A DNA stretch of 56,161 nucleotides from JBBRVW01 sp038246545 (GTDB taxonomy: Bacteria > Actinomycetota > Actinomycetes > JACCUZ01), in NCBI GenBank assembly GCA_038246545.1, contig JBBRVW010000032.1:1-56161 (forward strand), written 5' to 3'. The notes below the pieces were generated by a model that saw only the letters and a list, made by a program, of their open reading frames with translations, was not told where the DNA came from and did no database searches. Positions 25,333-34,289 of the stretch are shown here, piece after piece. The translations under genes were made by a program, and so were the position numbers. Within the stretch, counting starts at the first letter, position 1, and every line of letters starts with the position of its first letter.

Positions 25333-25719
25333 ATGCTGACATCACTTCTGGCGGTCATCGTGGACTGCCGCGAGCCCCGCCCTCAGGCGGACTTCTGGGC
25401 AACGGTCCTCGCAAGCAAAGTGACTACGCGCAACGATGATGAGTTCCTCGTCGGCGATCCGGCAGGGCCGGGTACTCCGTTGTACTTCATGAAGGTTCCC
25501 GAACCGAAGGTCGGCAAGAACCGGTTGCACGTGGACCTGGTGACCGAGGGAACCTTGGAGGACGAGGTGACCCCCCTCACCGGACTGGGCGCACGGTTGA
25601 TCGAGGTGCGGCAGGATCCGGACTCGATGGACAACCCGGACACCTGGGCTGTCCTGGAGGATCCCGAGGGCAACGTGTTCTGCACCAGCAGCTCAGCGAC
25701 CATCACCGGCTGGGACTAA
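25333..25719 (+). CDS. VOC-family (glyoxalase-like) protein
   Basis: A 128-residue protein with one VOC (beta-alpha-beta-beta-beta) unit pair. The pattern AVIVDCREPRPQADFWATVLA, a central strand LYFMKVPEPKVGKNRLHVDL, and a closing WAVLEDPEGNVFCT segment are typical. The metal-ligand His in NRLHVDL and Glu in EDPEGN are present. The start follows a purine-rich GGAG stretch. This gene lies in DNA of visibly lower GC content than most of the window (about 60% by eye). Confidence 0.85.
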   Translation: MLTSLLAVIVDCREPRPQADFWATVLASKVTTRNDDEFLVGDPAGPGTPLYFMKVPEPKVGKNRLHVDLVTEGTLEDEVTPLTGLGARLIEVRQDPDSMDNPDTWAVLEDPEGNVFCTSSSATITGWD

Positions 25720-26040
25720 GACCTACGTCATCGCGTCCCCGGTCCGTCGCCGCAGAAGTGCAGTGCTTCGCACCGGGCCGCCCGACCTGGGGAACCTCGT
25801 CCATCGCCGAGGCACCCGCCCAATGCATCCGGCGGTACCGATCAGTACCGGTACTACCGGGCACTGTTCTGTGACCCACGTCCCGAGATCCGGTCGTTGG
25901 GGTCAGCATGGTTTCTCACATCCGGGGAGCGGGTCATCGGTGCTCGGCGTGACGATGAGCGCCATTGACCGGGCACGTGACCATTGATCAGCGTGGGCGC
26001 CCGGATTAGCCTCCACGTTGATCGATGGAGGGAGATGGCG
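25720..26040. other. 321-bp stretch with an inverted repeat, no gene seen
   Basis: No supported coding region. A 6-bp inverted repeat (CGGTAC, 6 bases, GTACCG) lies at 25833-25850, and GTACCG/GGTAC words recur just after it. This may be an operator or a simple repeat. The right part carries the GGAGGGAG ribosome binding site of the MsrA gene. Confidence 0.5.
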
Positions 26041-26547
26041 ATGGGCGACAACCCCGAGACTGCCGTTCTCGCTGGAGGCTGCGCCTGGATCATGCAGCAA
26101 CTTCTGCGCCACCCCGAAGGGGTCATCTCCACTCGGACTGGATTCATGGGCGGCGAGAACGACAATCCGACCGAGGAGAACAACATCGGTCATGCCGAGG
26201 TCGTTGAAGTGATCTTCGATCCGGTGCGGCTCTCGTATCGAGGTCTACTGGAGGTGTTCTTCCAGGTTCACCGGGCCGACCTTGATGTAGGCATCGTTGG
26301 TTCGCAGTATCGCTCCGAAATCCTCTGCACCAGCCCGGAGCAGCGGAGAGTGGCCGAGGAGATGCTGCGCGACGTCGACGCTTCCGACCATTGGCCGGGC
26401 AAGACGGTGACCACCATCAGCGAGGCCGTCGTGTTCTGGGAGATGGGACCTGAGGATCAGGATTACTTCCTGCGGTTCCCGAAGGACTGCAAACCCCCAT
26501 TCCCTCGGCAGGACGACACATCCGAGAACCTCGCCGCGTTTGCCTAG
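26041..26547 (+). CDS. Divergent peptide-methionine (S)-S-oxide reductase (MsrA-like)
   Basis: A 168-residue MsrA-fold protein. The catalytic cysteine segment reads GGCAWIMQ instead of the usual GGCFWG, so the Cys is kept but the conserved Phe is Ala. The GHAEVVEVIFDP motif with the catalytic Glu is present. The later motif, usually NDxGxQYRS, reads GIVGSQYRS, losing the Asp. Resolving cysteines are few; one lies at DCKPPFPRQ. The ATG at 26041 is 9 bases behind GGAGG; an ATG two codons earlier is too close to it. GC content is near 55-60%. It may be a reductase with altered substrate preference. Confidence 0.75.
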   Translation: MGDNPETAVLAGGCAWIMQQLLRHPEGVISTRTGFMGGENDNPTEENNIGHAEVVEVIFDPVRLSYRGLLEVFFQVHRADLDVGIVGSQYRSEILCTSPEQRRVAEEMLRDVDASDHWPGKTVTTISEAVVFWEMGPEDQDYFLRFPKDCKPPFPRQDDTSENLAAFA

Positions 26548-26838
26548 CCGTTGACGGCTGTACGAGGCTCCTTGGTTGATACGAACGCTCGCTGCGCGGC
26601 GAGCAAGCGTCCCCGCATGCCGCGATGAGTGCTCGGGAGCGGCCGCTACCGGGCACTCGACCAGCGGCATGATCGTGAGTTGCGTGGTCAATAACCCTCG
26701 ACAGCTGGCCAGACCGAGCCCTCCGCGGTCCGGGATAGCGCTGGAGAGGCGTTGCGTCGTCCATGGTGCTCGGCCCGGACCGGTACCGGGCGAGAACCCG
26801 CCGCCGTGCCAGCCCGTGCTCACCGAGTGATCCACGGT
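26548..26838. other. 291-bp lower-GC stretch without a gene
   Basis: No supported reading frame. It separates the MsrA gene from the 3' end of the broken HNH gene. Composition changes back towards the genome average inside this stretch, which may mark the right edge of an acquired segment. Confidence 0.5.
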
Positions 26839-28256
26839 TCAGGTGCGCAGGATGGTCAGTGGCCGCCAGGCGGGGCGGGGGACCTGGTCGGGGTCGACCC
26901 ATCTCGGTGGGGTGAAGACCGGGAGCCGGTCGAGGCCGAGGTGCACGGTCCAGCCGTCGTGGTGCACGACCTGGTGGTGGTGCGCGCACAACAGGACCAG
27001 GTTGTCGAGCTTGGTCGGGCCGCCGTGGGCCCAGTGCCAGATGTGGTGGGCGTGGCACCAGCGGGCCGGGCGGCCGCAGCCGGTGAACGCGCAGCCGCCG
27101 TCGCGCACGATCAGCGCGCGGCGCATCGCGGCGGGCACGACCCGGGACCGGCGCCCGATGTCGAGCAGGGCGCCGGCGGAGTCGACGATCGCGGCCACCA
27201 GCCAGCCGTCGCAGCCCAGCCGGCGGGTGGTCTCCGGGGACAGCGGGGTGCCGTCCTCCAGGAACGCGGCGTCCTCCCGCAGCCCTCCACCGGGTCGCAG
27301 ACTCCCCCGACATCGTCGTGCTCGGCTCGGTTGGTGGGCCGGTCGCCGTGGTGGTCGCCGTGGTGGTCGCTGCTGTGGCTGGTGCGGGTCTGCAGGTGGC
27401 CGGGGGTGGTGACCACGGTCATCGTGACGGCCTCGCCGCCGGTCTCCGGCATCTGGTCGCTGGTCAGCCCCCAGCACACCAGCAGCATCAACGCGTCGGC
27501 GCGGCGCTTCTCCGGCGACCGTGGGTCCGGCTCCCCGTCCGGTCCGGGCCTCGGGCCGGCGAGCACCTCCAGGGCGGCGTCCAGGGTGGCGCCGTTCTCC
27601 GGGGTGAACCGGCCGGTGACCCGGCGTCCGCCGTACACGTCGTGGGTGACGGTGAACGCCTCCGCCTGCGCGCGCCGGGCCTCCTCCCGCTCCAGGTCGG
27701 CACCGCGGGCCGGGTCCAGGCGCTCCAGCAGGTGCCGGCCCAGGGTCGCCACCGCCGCCGCGTCATAGCGGCGGGCCTGGTCGACCAGGAACGCCTCACC
27801 CCGCGCCCTGGTCGCCGCGTCCACCCCGACGGGCAGGCTCGCCAACGTGCCGGCCACCACCCGCGCCGACTCGTGGGACACCTGACCGGCCGCCAACGCC
27901 GCAGCCAACGCGGGCAGGTCCCGGTCCAGCTCGCCGGCCAGCCGGACCTCGGCGTGCGCGATCGCCGGCCGCTGCCGGCAGCAGCCCCGCAGCCACGCCG
28001 CGGTCGAGGACGCACCCGCGCGCACCGCCGCCCCGCGACCGTCGATCTCCCGGGTCAGCCCCAGCACCACCGCGTCCAACCGGCCCCGGGTCGCCTCGGC
28101 ATCGACCCGCACCGCCAACAGCTCCCGGTCGGACATCGACCACACGTTGGCCGCCGCCAGCGCCTCGACCCCGGCATCCACCACCGACAACGCGCTCACC
28201 GCCGGGTGCCCCAGCTGGGTCACCGCCGATCCGGTGCCGGTGCGGTCGTCCTCCAT
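26839..28256 (-). pseudogene. DUF222/HNH endonuclease with a frameshift
   Basis: The start at 28256 opens the DUF222 region, which is good family sequence through SPEKRRADALMLLVCWGL and EAVTMTVVTTPGHLQTRTS. After about 27310 the family sequence moves to another frame: EDAAFLEDGTPLSPETTRRLGCDGWLVAAIVD, then the HNH module CAFTGCGRPARWCHAHHIWHWAHGG with KLDNLVLLCAHHH, ending at 26839. The switch falls at a run of five G (27304-27308 as C on the plus strand). One extra G there would restore a single product of about 470 residues. Either a real deletion, slippage or a sequencing error in the homopolymer. Family members are common multi-copy nucleases with mobile-intron-like domains. Confidence 0.85.
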
Positions 28257-28380
28257 GAGCCGAACCTACGACCTACCCCGGACACAACCCCACCACCCAC
28301 CCGACAGCCGGGAACCATTGCCCCACAACAGGATCCGTCGTCCACAGACCATCGTCACCCAACCGTGCTGTGAAAAAGAA

Positions 28381-29123
28381 CTACACCGTCCCGGACGCAC
28401 TGCAGGGCACACCGGAGTACCGCGGCGCCCGTGCGGGGGCGGGCTCGTCAGCCCAGGCGAACCAGCTTCGCGTTCGCGGCTGCACCGACGCGATGGTCGG
28501 GTCGATCTCGTAGGTCGCGGCCTGGCCGTTGATCCGCCACACGATTAGAGACACCGCGGTACCGCGACGGGGTCACGCCGAGCCACTCGAACGTGCCCTC
28601 ATCAGCGTTCTTGTCGCTCTTGAACACGAACGAGCAGTACGCGCCGCGGCCGGCCCGGACCTCGACCCGACGAGTCTTGTCGGTGAAGAGCAGTGCGCCC
28701 CCGGCGGGAACGTTGTCACCGGTGTGTGAACACCAGCTCCTGACCTCGCGGTACGCCGCCTTCGCATCGGCCGCGTCGGCGAAGGTCAGGACGACGTTCG
28801 GGGCCAGGCCGCCGGGGATGGCGAAGTCGCGACGCCCCCGGTCCTCGAAGCCGAGGGCCTTGAGCGACGACGGCTGGGCCGAGCTGGCCCGGCGGTGCCG
28901 GGTGGCGACCCGGGCCCAGTCCTGCTCCTGGTTCGGGACCGGCATCTGGCGGGGGCGAAGCAGCGAGTCGTTCGGGTCGACAGTGTTCGTGGCCACGTGT
29001 GTGACCCCCTGGTCCGCGAGCGCAGGTACGGCGGCGGTGACGGCACCCGCACCGACAGCGGTGGTCACGAGAAGGGTCGCGGCGAGCGATGCGGAGCGGT
29101 GGGTGCGAGTGATCGTGCGGGAC
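28381..29123 (-). pseudogene. Secreted sensor-like protein gene, no clear start and one frameshift
   Basis: The left-hand frame (GTG at 29068) begins inside what looks like a signal peptide: upstream in frame it reads RTHRSASLAATLL before TTAVGAGAVTAAVPALA, but there is no ATG, GTG or TTG before it. A body with DFAIPGGLAPNVVLTFADA and SWCSHTGDNVPAGGALLFTD follows. Near 28555, after TPSRYRGVS, the sensible sequence jumps one frame to LIVWRINGQAATYEIDPTIASV and FAWADEPAPARAPRYSG, ending at 28381. The protein looks like an exported sensor-domain-type hypothetical. Two independent defects argue for decay rather than one sequencing error. Confidence 0.6.
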
Positions 29124-29276
29124 GTCTCGGTCTCCTCTGTGGCCCGGGCGGGCCCTTCTCGCCCAGGCCTGTCCCGGACGCTTCACAGGGTGATGACCCC
29201 GCGACCGCACCGTCGGGTTGCACCGTTGCCGCCGTGCCCCCGACAGCCGCATCGCGGGCCGGGCTCGGTCCCGACG

Positions 29277-29684
29277 TCAGCGAGCGTCGACGTCGCCCCA
29301 CCCGTGCCACCGCTCGACCTCGACCAGCGCACTGACCCGACCCCGCTCGCGGTCGGGGTAGTCCCGACCTCGGTAGTGCCGCGACAGTGCGTCGATGTCG
29401 GCGTGCCCCTCGTCGTCGTACATCTCGACGGCCCGGCCGACGATGCTGACGTGGGTGTACCAGTCCCCGTCGGCCAGGACGGTCAGGGAGACGCGCGGGT
29501 CGCCGCGCAAGTGGTCGAGCCGCTTGCGTCCCTGGTCCATGTTCACCAGCACCCGGTCACCGCGCATCAGGTACCACGTCGCGACCGACACGGGCTGGCC
29601 GTCGGCCCGCAAGGTCGTCACGACGCACGGGTTCGGTGCGGCGAGCAGCTCGCGGACGTCGTCGGGGAACGGAAGCGTGGCCAA
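29277..29684 (-). CDS. Pyridoxamine-5'-phosphate-oxidase-fold protein (F420/FMN-type)
   Basis: A 135-residue split-barrel protein. PNPCVVTTLRADGQPVSVATWYL near residues 18-40 and VLVNMDQGRKRLDHLRGDPRVSLTVL near 46-71 are the flavin/F420-binding segments. A TTG start at 29684 is supported by GGAGG five bases upstream; no better ATG or GTG exists. The usual role is F420H2- or FMN-dependent reduction of small molecules. It is monocistronic, 207 bases from the relic gene. Confidence 0.85.
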   Translation of the reverse strand: MATLPFPDDVRELLAAPNPCVVTTLRADGQPVSVATWYLMRGDRVLVNMDQGRKRLDHLRGDPRVSLTVLADGDWYTHVSIVGRAVEMYDDEGHADIDALSRHYRGRDYPDRERGRVSALVEVERWHGWGDVDAR

Positions 29685-29756
29685 GGAGTCCTCCAGGTGC
29701 GGGTCGGTGCGAACGTGCTGCCTCTACCCGTGGAGCCGGTCGGGACCCGCTCGGTC

Positions 29757-30335
29757 TCAGAGGAAGCGGGTGGGGTCGAACTCGTCGATCGGGATGATGC
29801 GGACCCGCGGCAGGACGCCGGTGAAGCACCGCACGTCGTCCTCGAGGTCGAAGACCTCCAGCCCGCGCTCGGTGAGCTCGGCGAACTTGAGGTTGACGAA
29901 CTCCCGGAAGCCGAGCAGGCCGACCCGACGGTCCCCGCCGAGCAGCGCCTCGACCTGCGGGAGGAAGTCGCCGTCGTGGCTGGCCAGCAGCACGTCGCCC
30001 GGCAGGTCCTGGATCGCCTCCAGCGTGCGCTGCACGGCGATGTCGACGACCTTCTGGCCGGGGTCGCCGGACAGCGGGATCGGCCGGTACTGCATCGCCA
30101 GCAGCGCCGAGACGAACGGCATCGGCACGTGCCCGTTGGTGGCGTTGAGGAAGAACAGGCCCTTGACCGGCTGGCCCCAGCGCGCCTCGGCGAACTCGCG
30201 GACCTTCTCCCAGCGCGGCCGCTCGTCCGGGTTCGGACGCCGGCTGAGCACCGACATCCCCAGGGTCGCGTCGATGTTCTCGCCATCGACGACGAGGTAG
30301 GTCGTGCGCTGCGGCTCGGCCACGCTCTCGGTCAT
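29757..30335 (-). CDS. NYN-domain (PIN-like) putative ribonuclease
   Basis: A 192-residue protein. Acidic catalytic-type residues lie in LVVDGENID near residues 14-22, DPGQKVVDIAVQRTLEAI near 91-108 and VLLASHDGDFLPQVEALL near 115-132, which together form the NYN active site. A C-terminal beta segment (LEVFDLEDDVRCFTGVLPRVRI) is common in this subgroup. A metal-dependent RNase role is likely. Downstream is the PPOX-fold gene, 72 bases away. Confidence 0.88.
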   Translation of the reverse strand: MTESVAEPQRTTYLVVDGENIDATLGMSVLSRRPNPDERPRWEKVREFAEARWGQPVKGLFFLNATNGHVPMPFVSALLAMQYRPIPLSGDPGQKVVDIAVQRTLEAIQDLPGDVLLASHDGDFLPQVEALLGGDRRVGLLGFREFVNLKFAELTERGLEVFDLEDDVRCFTGVLPRVRIIPIDEFDPTRFL

Positions 30336-30375
30336 GCGACGAGACTAGGGCCAGCAGGGGCGGCGGACCGTGCCC

Positions 30376-31722
30376 TCAAGCGCCGAGGGCGCGCCACACG
30401 CCGGGACCGGCCACGGCGTCAGCCGGCCAGCCGCGAGCGGCCTTCAGCTTGTTGACGCGTCGCTTCGTGATCGGGCCGAAGAGCCCGGTGCGGTACTTCT
30501 TCTTCATCCGCAGCCCAGTCTGCAGGGCCTTGACCGCGACCCCGCGGTCGCCGTTGCGCACGGTGGTCCAGGTGAACTTGGTGATCCCGGAGCGCACCGG
30601 CACGGTGATGACCTGGCGGACGCGGATGGTGTCGCTGCTCAGCTTGCTGGCCGACTTGATGGCGGGGACCGAGGACCGCCAGGTCGACGCGATGCGGCTC
30701 AGCGAGTCGCCCTTGCGCACGGAGTAGCGCATCGCCGACGGCAACGACCTGGCGGCGGTCACCGTCTGGGTGCCGCTCGTGACGGGAGCCGGTGCGGGCG
30801 TGGCAGCCGGTGCGGGCGGCGCCGCCGACTGGCTGCGCACCGCCGCCCAGGTAGCGGGTGTGGCGGTGCCGCTCGCCGCGAGGCCGTGGGCGGTCTGGAA
30901 GGCGCGCAGTGCGGCGTCGGTGATCGGCCCGAAGAACCCGCTCACCGGGGTCACCGACAGCAGCCGCTGCAGCTGGATGACGTACGGGGTGGCGTCGCCC
31001 TGCTGGAGCAGGGGCGTGCCCGTGAGCGAGGACACGCTGACCGGCGCCGGGCACGGCGTGGTGCGCGGGCCGGAGTACACCGGGGCCGGGGTCCCCTCGA
31101 CCTCGCGGCACGGCCCGTAGTCCACGGCCGCGGCCCTGCCGGTCCACCACGAGGTCCGCTTCATCGCGCCGGTCCACGCCAGCGAGATGTGGATGTGGGT
31201 GGCGTGCGACTCGCCGCCGCTGTAGGCACGCCAGCCTTCGGCTGCGCGGTACGAGCTCCAGATCTGGCCGTTCCAGATGACGTACATGACACCGAGCCGG
31301 CGGGCGTTGGAGGCAGCCATGCCGTTGGGGCCGGGCGCCAGCAGCCACGCGAGGAACTGCTCGGCAACGGCCTTCTCGGCGGGCACCGCGGCGTCGAGGC
31401 CCCAGTCCCAGGCCCGGCCCTCCTTGTGCTCGCTGGTCGCCCCGATCGTGCAGCCACGGGTGACGCCCAGGTCGCGGCCGCCGTAAGCCGCAAGCAGCAT
31501 GGTGCGCATCGCGTCCAGGCCGGGCTTGACGGTGGGGTCGCAGGAGACCTGCGGCAGGTACGGCGCGAAGCCCTCGGCCGCGGCCGGGGCGGTCGCCGGG
31601 GCGCTCGGGTCGGTCGCCGCGTCGGCGCCGGCGGCACCCAGCGTGGCCAGCAGCAGCGCCCCTGCGAGGACGCCGGTGACGGCGCGGACGACGGGACGGA
31701 CGGTGCGGTGGACCCACGGCAT
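30376..31722 (-). CDS. Secreted cell-wall protein with ARB-07466, peptidoglycan-binding and LysM domains
   Basis: A 448-residue exported protein. A signal peptide of about 35 residues ends ADA. An ARB-07466-type domain spans about 45-195 (TIGATSEHKEGRAWDWGLD, MYVIWNGQIWSSYRA, SHATHIHISL). A peptidoglycan-binding fold lies near 240-300 (VIQLQRLLSVTPVSGFFGP), followed by a Pro/Ala linker, a LysM module near 330-378 (YSVRKGDSLSRIASTW) and a last peptidoglycan-binding-like repeat. The ATG at 31722 is 11 bases behind AGGAG and gives a clean leader; an ATG at 31767 would add 15 residues. It would act in the wall, likely as an endopeptidase-like or binding protein. Confidence 0.85.
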   Translation of the reverse strand: MPWVHRTVRPVVRAVTGVLAGALLLATLGAAGADAATDPSAPATAPAAAEGFAPYLPQVSCDPTVKPGLDAMRTMLLAAYGGRDLGVTRGCTIGATSEHKEGRAWDWGLDAAVPAEKAVAEQFLAWLLAPGPNGMAASNARRLGVMYVIWNGQIWSSYRAAEGWRAYSGGESHATHIHISLAWTGAMKRTSWWTGRAAAVDYGPCREVEGTPAPVYSGPRTTPCPAPVSVSSLTGTPLLQQGDATPYVIQLQRLLSVTPVSGFFGPITDAALRAFQTAHGLAASGTATPATWAAVRSQSAAPPAPAATPAPAPVTSGTQTVTAARSLPSAMRYSVRKGDSLSRIASTWRSSVPAIKSASKLSSDTIRVRQVITVPVRSGITKFTWTTVRNGDRGVAVKALQTGLRMKKKYRTGLFGPITKRRVNKLKAARGWPADAVAGPGVWRALGA

Positions 31723-31833
31723 CGGGACGACGACTCCTGGAGGCGGTCTGTGGACGATCTCGATCATGGTCGGCCGTCCCAGCCGTCACCTGAACCCCTC
31801 TTGCACCACAAGTGGGTAAAACTTGACCGAGCG

Positions 31834-32004
31834 GACGGTGCGTCGCCGTGCACAGACGGGCAATGCCGTGCGTCCGGCACCGACGCGCTCGAACGCGCCG
31901 GGCTACGGGTGGAGAACGTCGAGGGGCTCGGTCACCGCTACCCCGACGACTTCGCCGACCGGCTCCGCGCCGAGCTCGCGCTGGTGCCGAGCGGCTCCGG
32001 CTGA
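31834..32004 (+). pseudogene. C-terminal remnant resembling an alpha/beta hydrolase tail
   Basis: The last 40 codons before the stop at 32002-32004 read like the end of a hydrolase: ALERAGLRVENVEGL then GLGHRYPDDFADRLRAELAL, where GHxYPxDF carries the catalytic-His region. No start codon with a binding site and no upstream domain are present in this frame. Flanking genes on both sides are on the other strand. Confidence 0.35.
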
Positions 32005-32023
32005 GGATCGACCCCTCCGACCC

Positions 32024-32536
32024 TCAGGCCTCGGGGACGTCGGGCAACGCCAGCCACTCGGCGAAGGTCAGCTGCCGGTGCGCGCCCACACCGACGTACC
32101 GCGGCGAGCTGAACGGCCAGTCCTCGGCGATCCAGCGCGGCACCAGGTCGTCGAGGGCTCGCTCGGTATCAGTGCCGACCAGCCGGTCTACGGCCCACCA
32201 CGAGACGTCCGCATCCGCACCCTGCTTCTCCGGCGGGTCGACGTAGACGCAGCCGAGCAGCTGGGTCTCGTCGGCGTCGAGCAGCGCGTAGTTGAACGAC
32301 TCGTGCGCCTCGATCTCACGTTCGTGGCGGGCCAGGTCCTCCCGGTCCTGCTCGGCGGTCATCGTTGCCGGCGGCCACCCCCACGCCTCGCCGTAGATGC
32401 CGAAGAGCCGTTCCTGCGACCCCATCACCGCAGGCATGTCGAGGTCGACGTCGCTCGCGCGGATCGGACGCAGGTGCTCGCCGGTAGCCAGGCCGACGCG
32501 CGTCGGGTGGACGAAGCCGTCAGGCAACCAGGGCAT
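32024..32536 (-). CDS. GNAT-family N-acetyltransferase
   Basis: A 170-residue protein of GNAT-like layout. The N-terminal strand GEHLRPIRASDVDLDMPAVM leads to the ESFNYALLDADETQLLGCVYV core strands and a helix WIAEDWPFSSPRYVGVGAHR. The acetyl-CoA loop is divergent, so the cofactor call is less certain. The ATG at 32536 was chosen; upstream sequence in frame is not family-like. The substrate is unknown. Confidence 0.7.
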   Translation of the reverse strand: MPWLPDGFVHPTRVGLATGEHLRPIRASDVDLDMPAVMGSQERLFGIYGEAWGWPPATMTAEQDREDLARHEREIEAHESFNYALLDADETQLLGCVYVDPPEKQGADADVSWWAVDRLVGTDTERALDDLVPRWIAEDWPFSSPRYVGVGAHRQLTFAEWLALPDVPEA

Positions 32537-32586
32537 AGCGCGGACTCTAGGGCGAGACCGACTGTCGACGCACCGAGATCGGGCGG

Positions 32587-32690
32587 TCAGTGCGCCGTCC
32601 AGCCGCCGGCCATGGTGAGCGACGCGCCGTTGAGGTACGCCGCGTGCGGCCCGGCCACCCCAAGCCACCAGCTCTGCCACCTGTCTGACG
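32587..32690 (-). pseudogene. C-terminal remnant of an SDR oxidoreductase
   Basis: The tail GPHAAYLNGASLTMAGGWTAH is the standard end of SDR proteins (NGASLTxxGG). Just upstream, VRQVAELVAW, the usual preceding helix, lies in a neighbouring frame, so a frameshift separates the two. No N-terminal Rossmann part is nearby. About 35 codons remain. Confidence 0.6.
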
Positions 32691-32832
32691 TAGGCTCGGC
32701 AGGTGGCACGACCCGGGGCGGCGAACGACCGTCCGTCGGCTCGCCGGGGTACGCCGCCATCGTGCTCGAGGCCACGCCGCAGTCGTACGGCCCCTGGCTG
32801 CGCAGCCTCTCCCGGCGCGCCGGCAGATCGGC

Positions 32833-34128
32833 CTAGGCGGCCAGCGGCTCGCCGACCGGCGGGGCCACGCGACCGCGGTCGCGGCGCTCCAGCGTGATGG
32901 ACGCGGCGAGCACGACGAGCCCGGCGGCCGACAGGACGGCGCCGACGACGGCTGGCGACGTCCAGCCGTAGCCCGCGGCGATCACGACCCCGCCGAGCCA
33001 CGCGCCGAGGGCGTTGGCGACGTTGAGCGCCGAGTGGTTCAGCGTCGAGGCCAGTGCCTTGCCGTCGCCCGATACGTCGAGCAGTCGCGCGGTGATGGCC
33101 GGCAGGCTGAGCGAGGAGGTGAAGGCGAGCACCAGCAGCGTGAGGGCCGCCGGGACGGCGGCGTGCGCGGTCACGGTGAAGAGCAGCTGCACGAGCAGCG
33201 TGGCGGACGGCGCGAGCACGAGCGTCTTGAGCACCGACCAGTCGGCGAGGCGACCGCCAACCATCGTGCCGAGCGTCATGCCGACACCGAACAGCGCGAG
33301 CGCGATGGGCACCCCGCCCTCGGCGAAGCCGGACACCTCGGTGAGCGTCGGCGCGATGTAGCTGTAGATCGCGAAGAAGCCGCCGAAGCCGACTGCTCCG
33401 ACGAGCAGAGTCAGCCAGACCTGTGGCCGGCGGAGGGCCGAGAGCTCCTGGCGCGGGCTGGCGTCCTCGTGCACCACGACGCGCGGCACGAACAGCTCGA
33501 CGGCCACGAGCGTCAGCAGGCCGATCACGACGACCGTCAGGTAGGTGCTGCGCCAGCCGGCCGCCTGGCCGAGCAGGGTGGTGAGCGGGACTCCGACCAC
33601 GTTGGCGAGGGTGAGGCCCATCATCGTCATCGCGACGGCACGGGCCCGGCGCTCCCGCGGCACCAGCGAGGACGCGACGACGGCACCGATGCCGAAGTAC
33701 GCGCCGTGCGGGAACCCGCTGGCGAACCGCGCCAGCACGAACGTCCCGAAGGTCGGCGCCATCGCGGAGGCGAGGTTGGCCACTGTGAGAGCTGCCATCA
33801 GCACGAGCAGCATGCCCTTGCGCGGCAACCGCGCCCCGAGGACGGCGGACATCGGCGCCCCCACGACCACGCCGAGCGCGTACGCCGTGATCGCGTGCCC
33901 GGCGGTCGGGATGGACACCCCCAGGTCGCGGGCGATGCCCGGCAGGACACCCATGCTCGCGAACTCCGTCGTGCCGATCGCGAAGCCCCCGACCGCAAGG
34001 GCCACGAGGCTCACCCAGGTCGGCACCTCGCGGCCGCGAAAGGTCGCAGTCGGCCGGCCGGGGAGCTGGCCGACATCTGTCGGGGCGGCGGAAGCGCGCG
34101 GGGCGGCCGCGAGCTGGCGCGAGGGCAT
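32833..34128 (-). CDS. MFS transporter (AraJ/sugar-efflux-like)
   Basis: A 431-residue permease with about 12 helices. TM1 begins FAIGTTEFASMGVLPGIARDLGVSIPTAGHAITAYALG, the AraJ-type pattern of arabinose/chloramphenicol-efflux-like exporters. Motif A is LGARLPRKGML. A basic N-terminal segment of about 35 residues precedes it. The ATG at 34128 follows GGAAGGA. The product may export sugars or drugs. It is divergent from the YbaK gene. Confidence 0.85.
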   Translation of the reverse strand: MPSRQLAAAPRASAAPTDVGQLPGRPTATFRGREVPTWVSLVALAVGGFAIGTTEFASMGVLPGIARDLGVSIPTAGHAITAYALGVVVGAPMSAVLGARLPRKGMLLVLMAALTVANLASAMAPTFGTFVLARFASGFPHGAYFGIGAVVASSLVPRERRARAVAMTMMGLTLANVVGVPLTTLLGQAAGWRSTYLTVVVIGLLTLVAVELFVPRVVVHEDASPRQELSALRRPQVWLTLLVGAVGFGGFFAIYSYIAPTLTEVSGFAEGGVPIALALFGVGMTLGTMVGGRLADWSVLKTLVLAPSATLLVQLLFTVTAHAAVPAALTLLVLAFTSSLSLPAITARLLDVSGDGKALASTLNHSALNVANALGAWLGGVVIAAGYGWTSPAVVGAVLSAAGLVVLAASITLERRDRGRVAPPVGEPLAA

Positions 34129-34289
34129 GACGGGTCCTTCCGGGGTGGAGCGGCGTCTCGTCCAGCGTGCCGGACACGGGTTACCGCCAGGTGCAAGCAG
34201 ATGACGGGTGGGGTGCATTCCACGACCGGGCAGTGATGTCCGGCACCCGGGACGGGTGGTCCGGGACCCCGGTCCTATGGTCGGTCGCC

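Noticed and set aside
31823..32836. A plus-strand reading frame ending in GYAAIVLEATPQSYGPW
   Set aside because: It is mostly antisense to the GNAT gene, and the short tail after 32700 could not be tied to any family.
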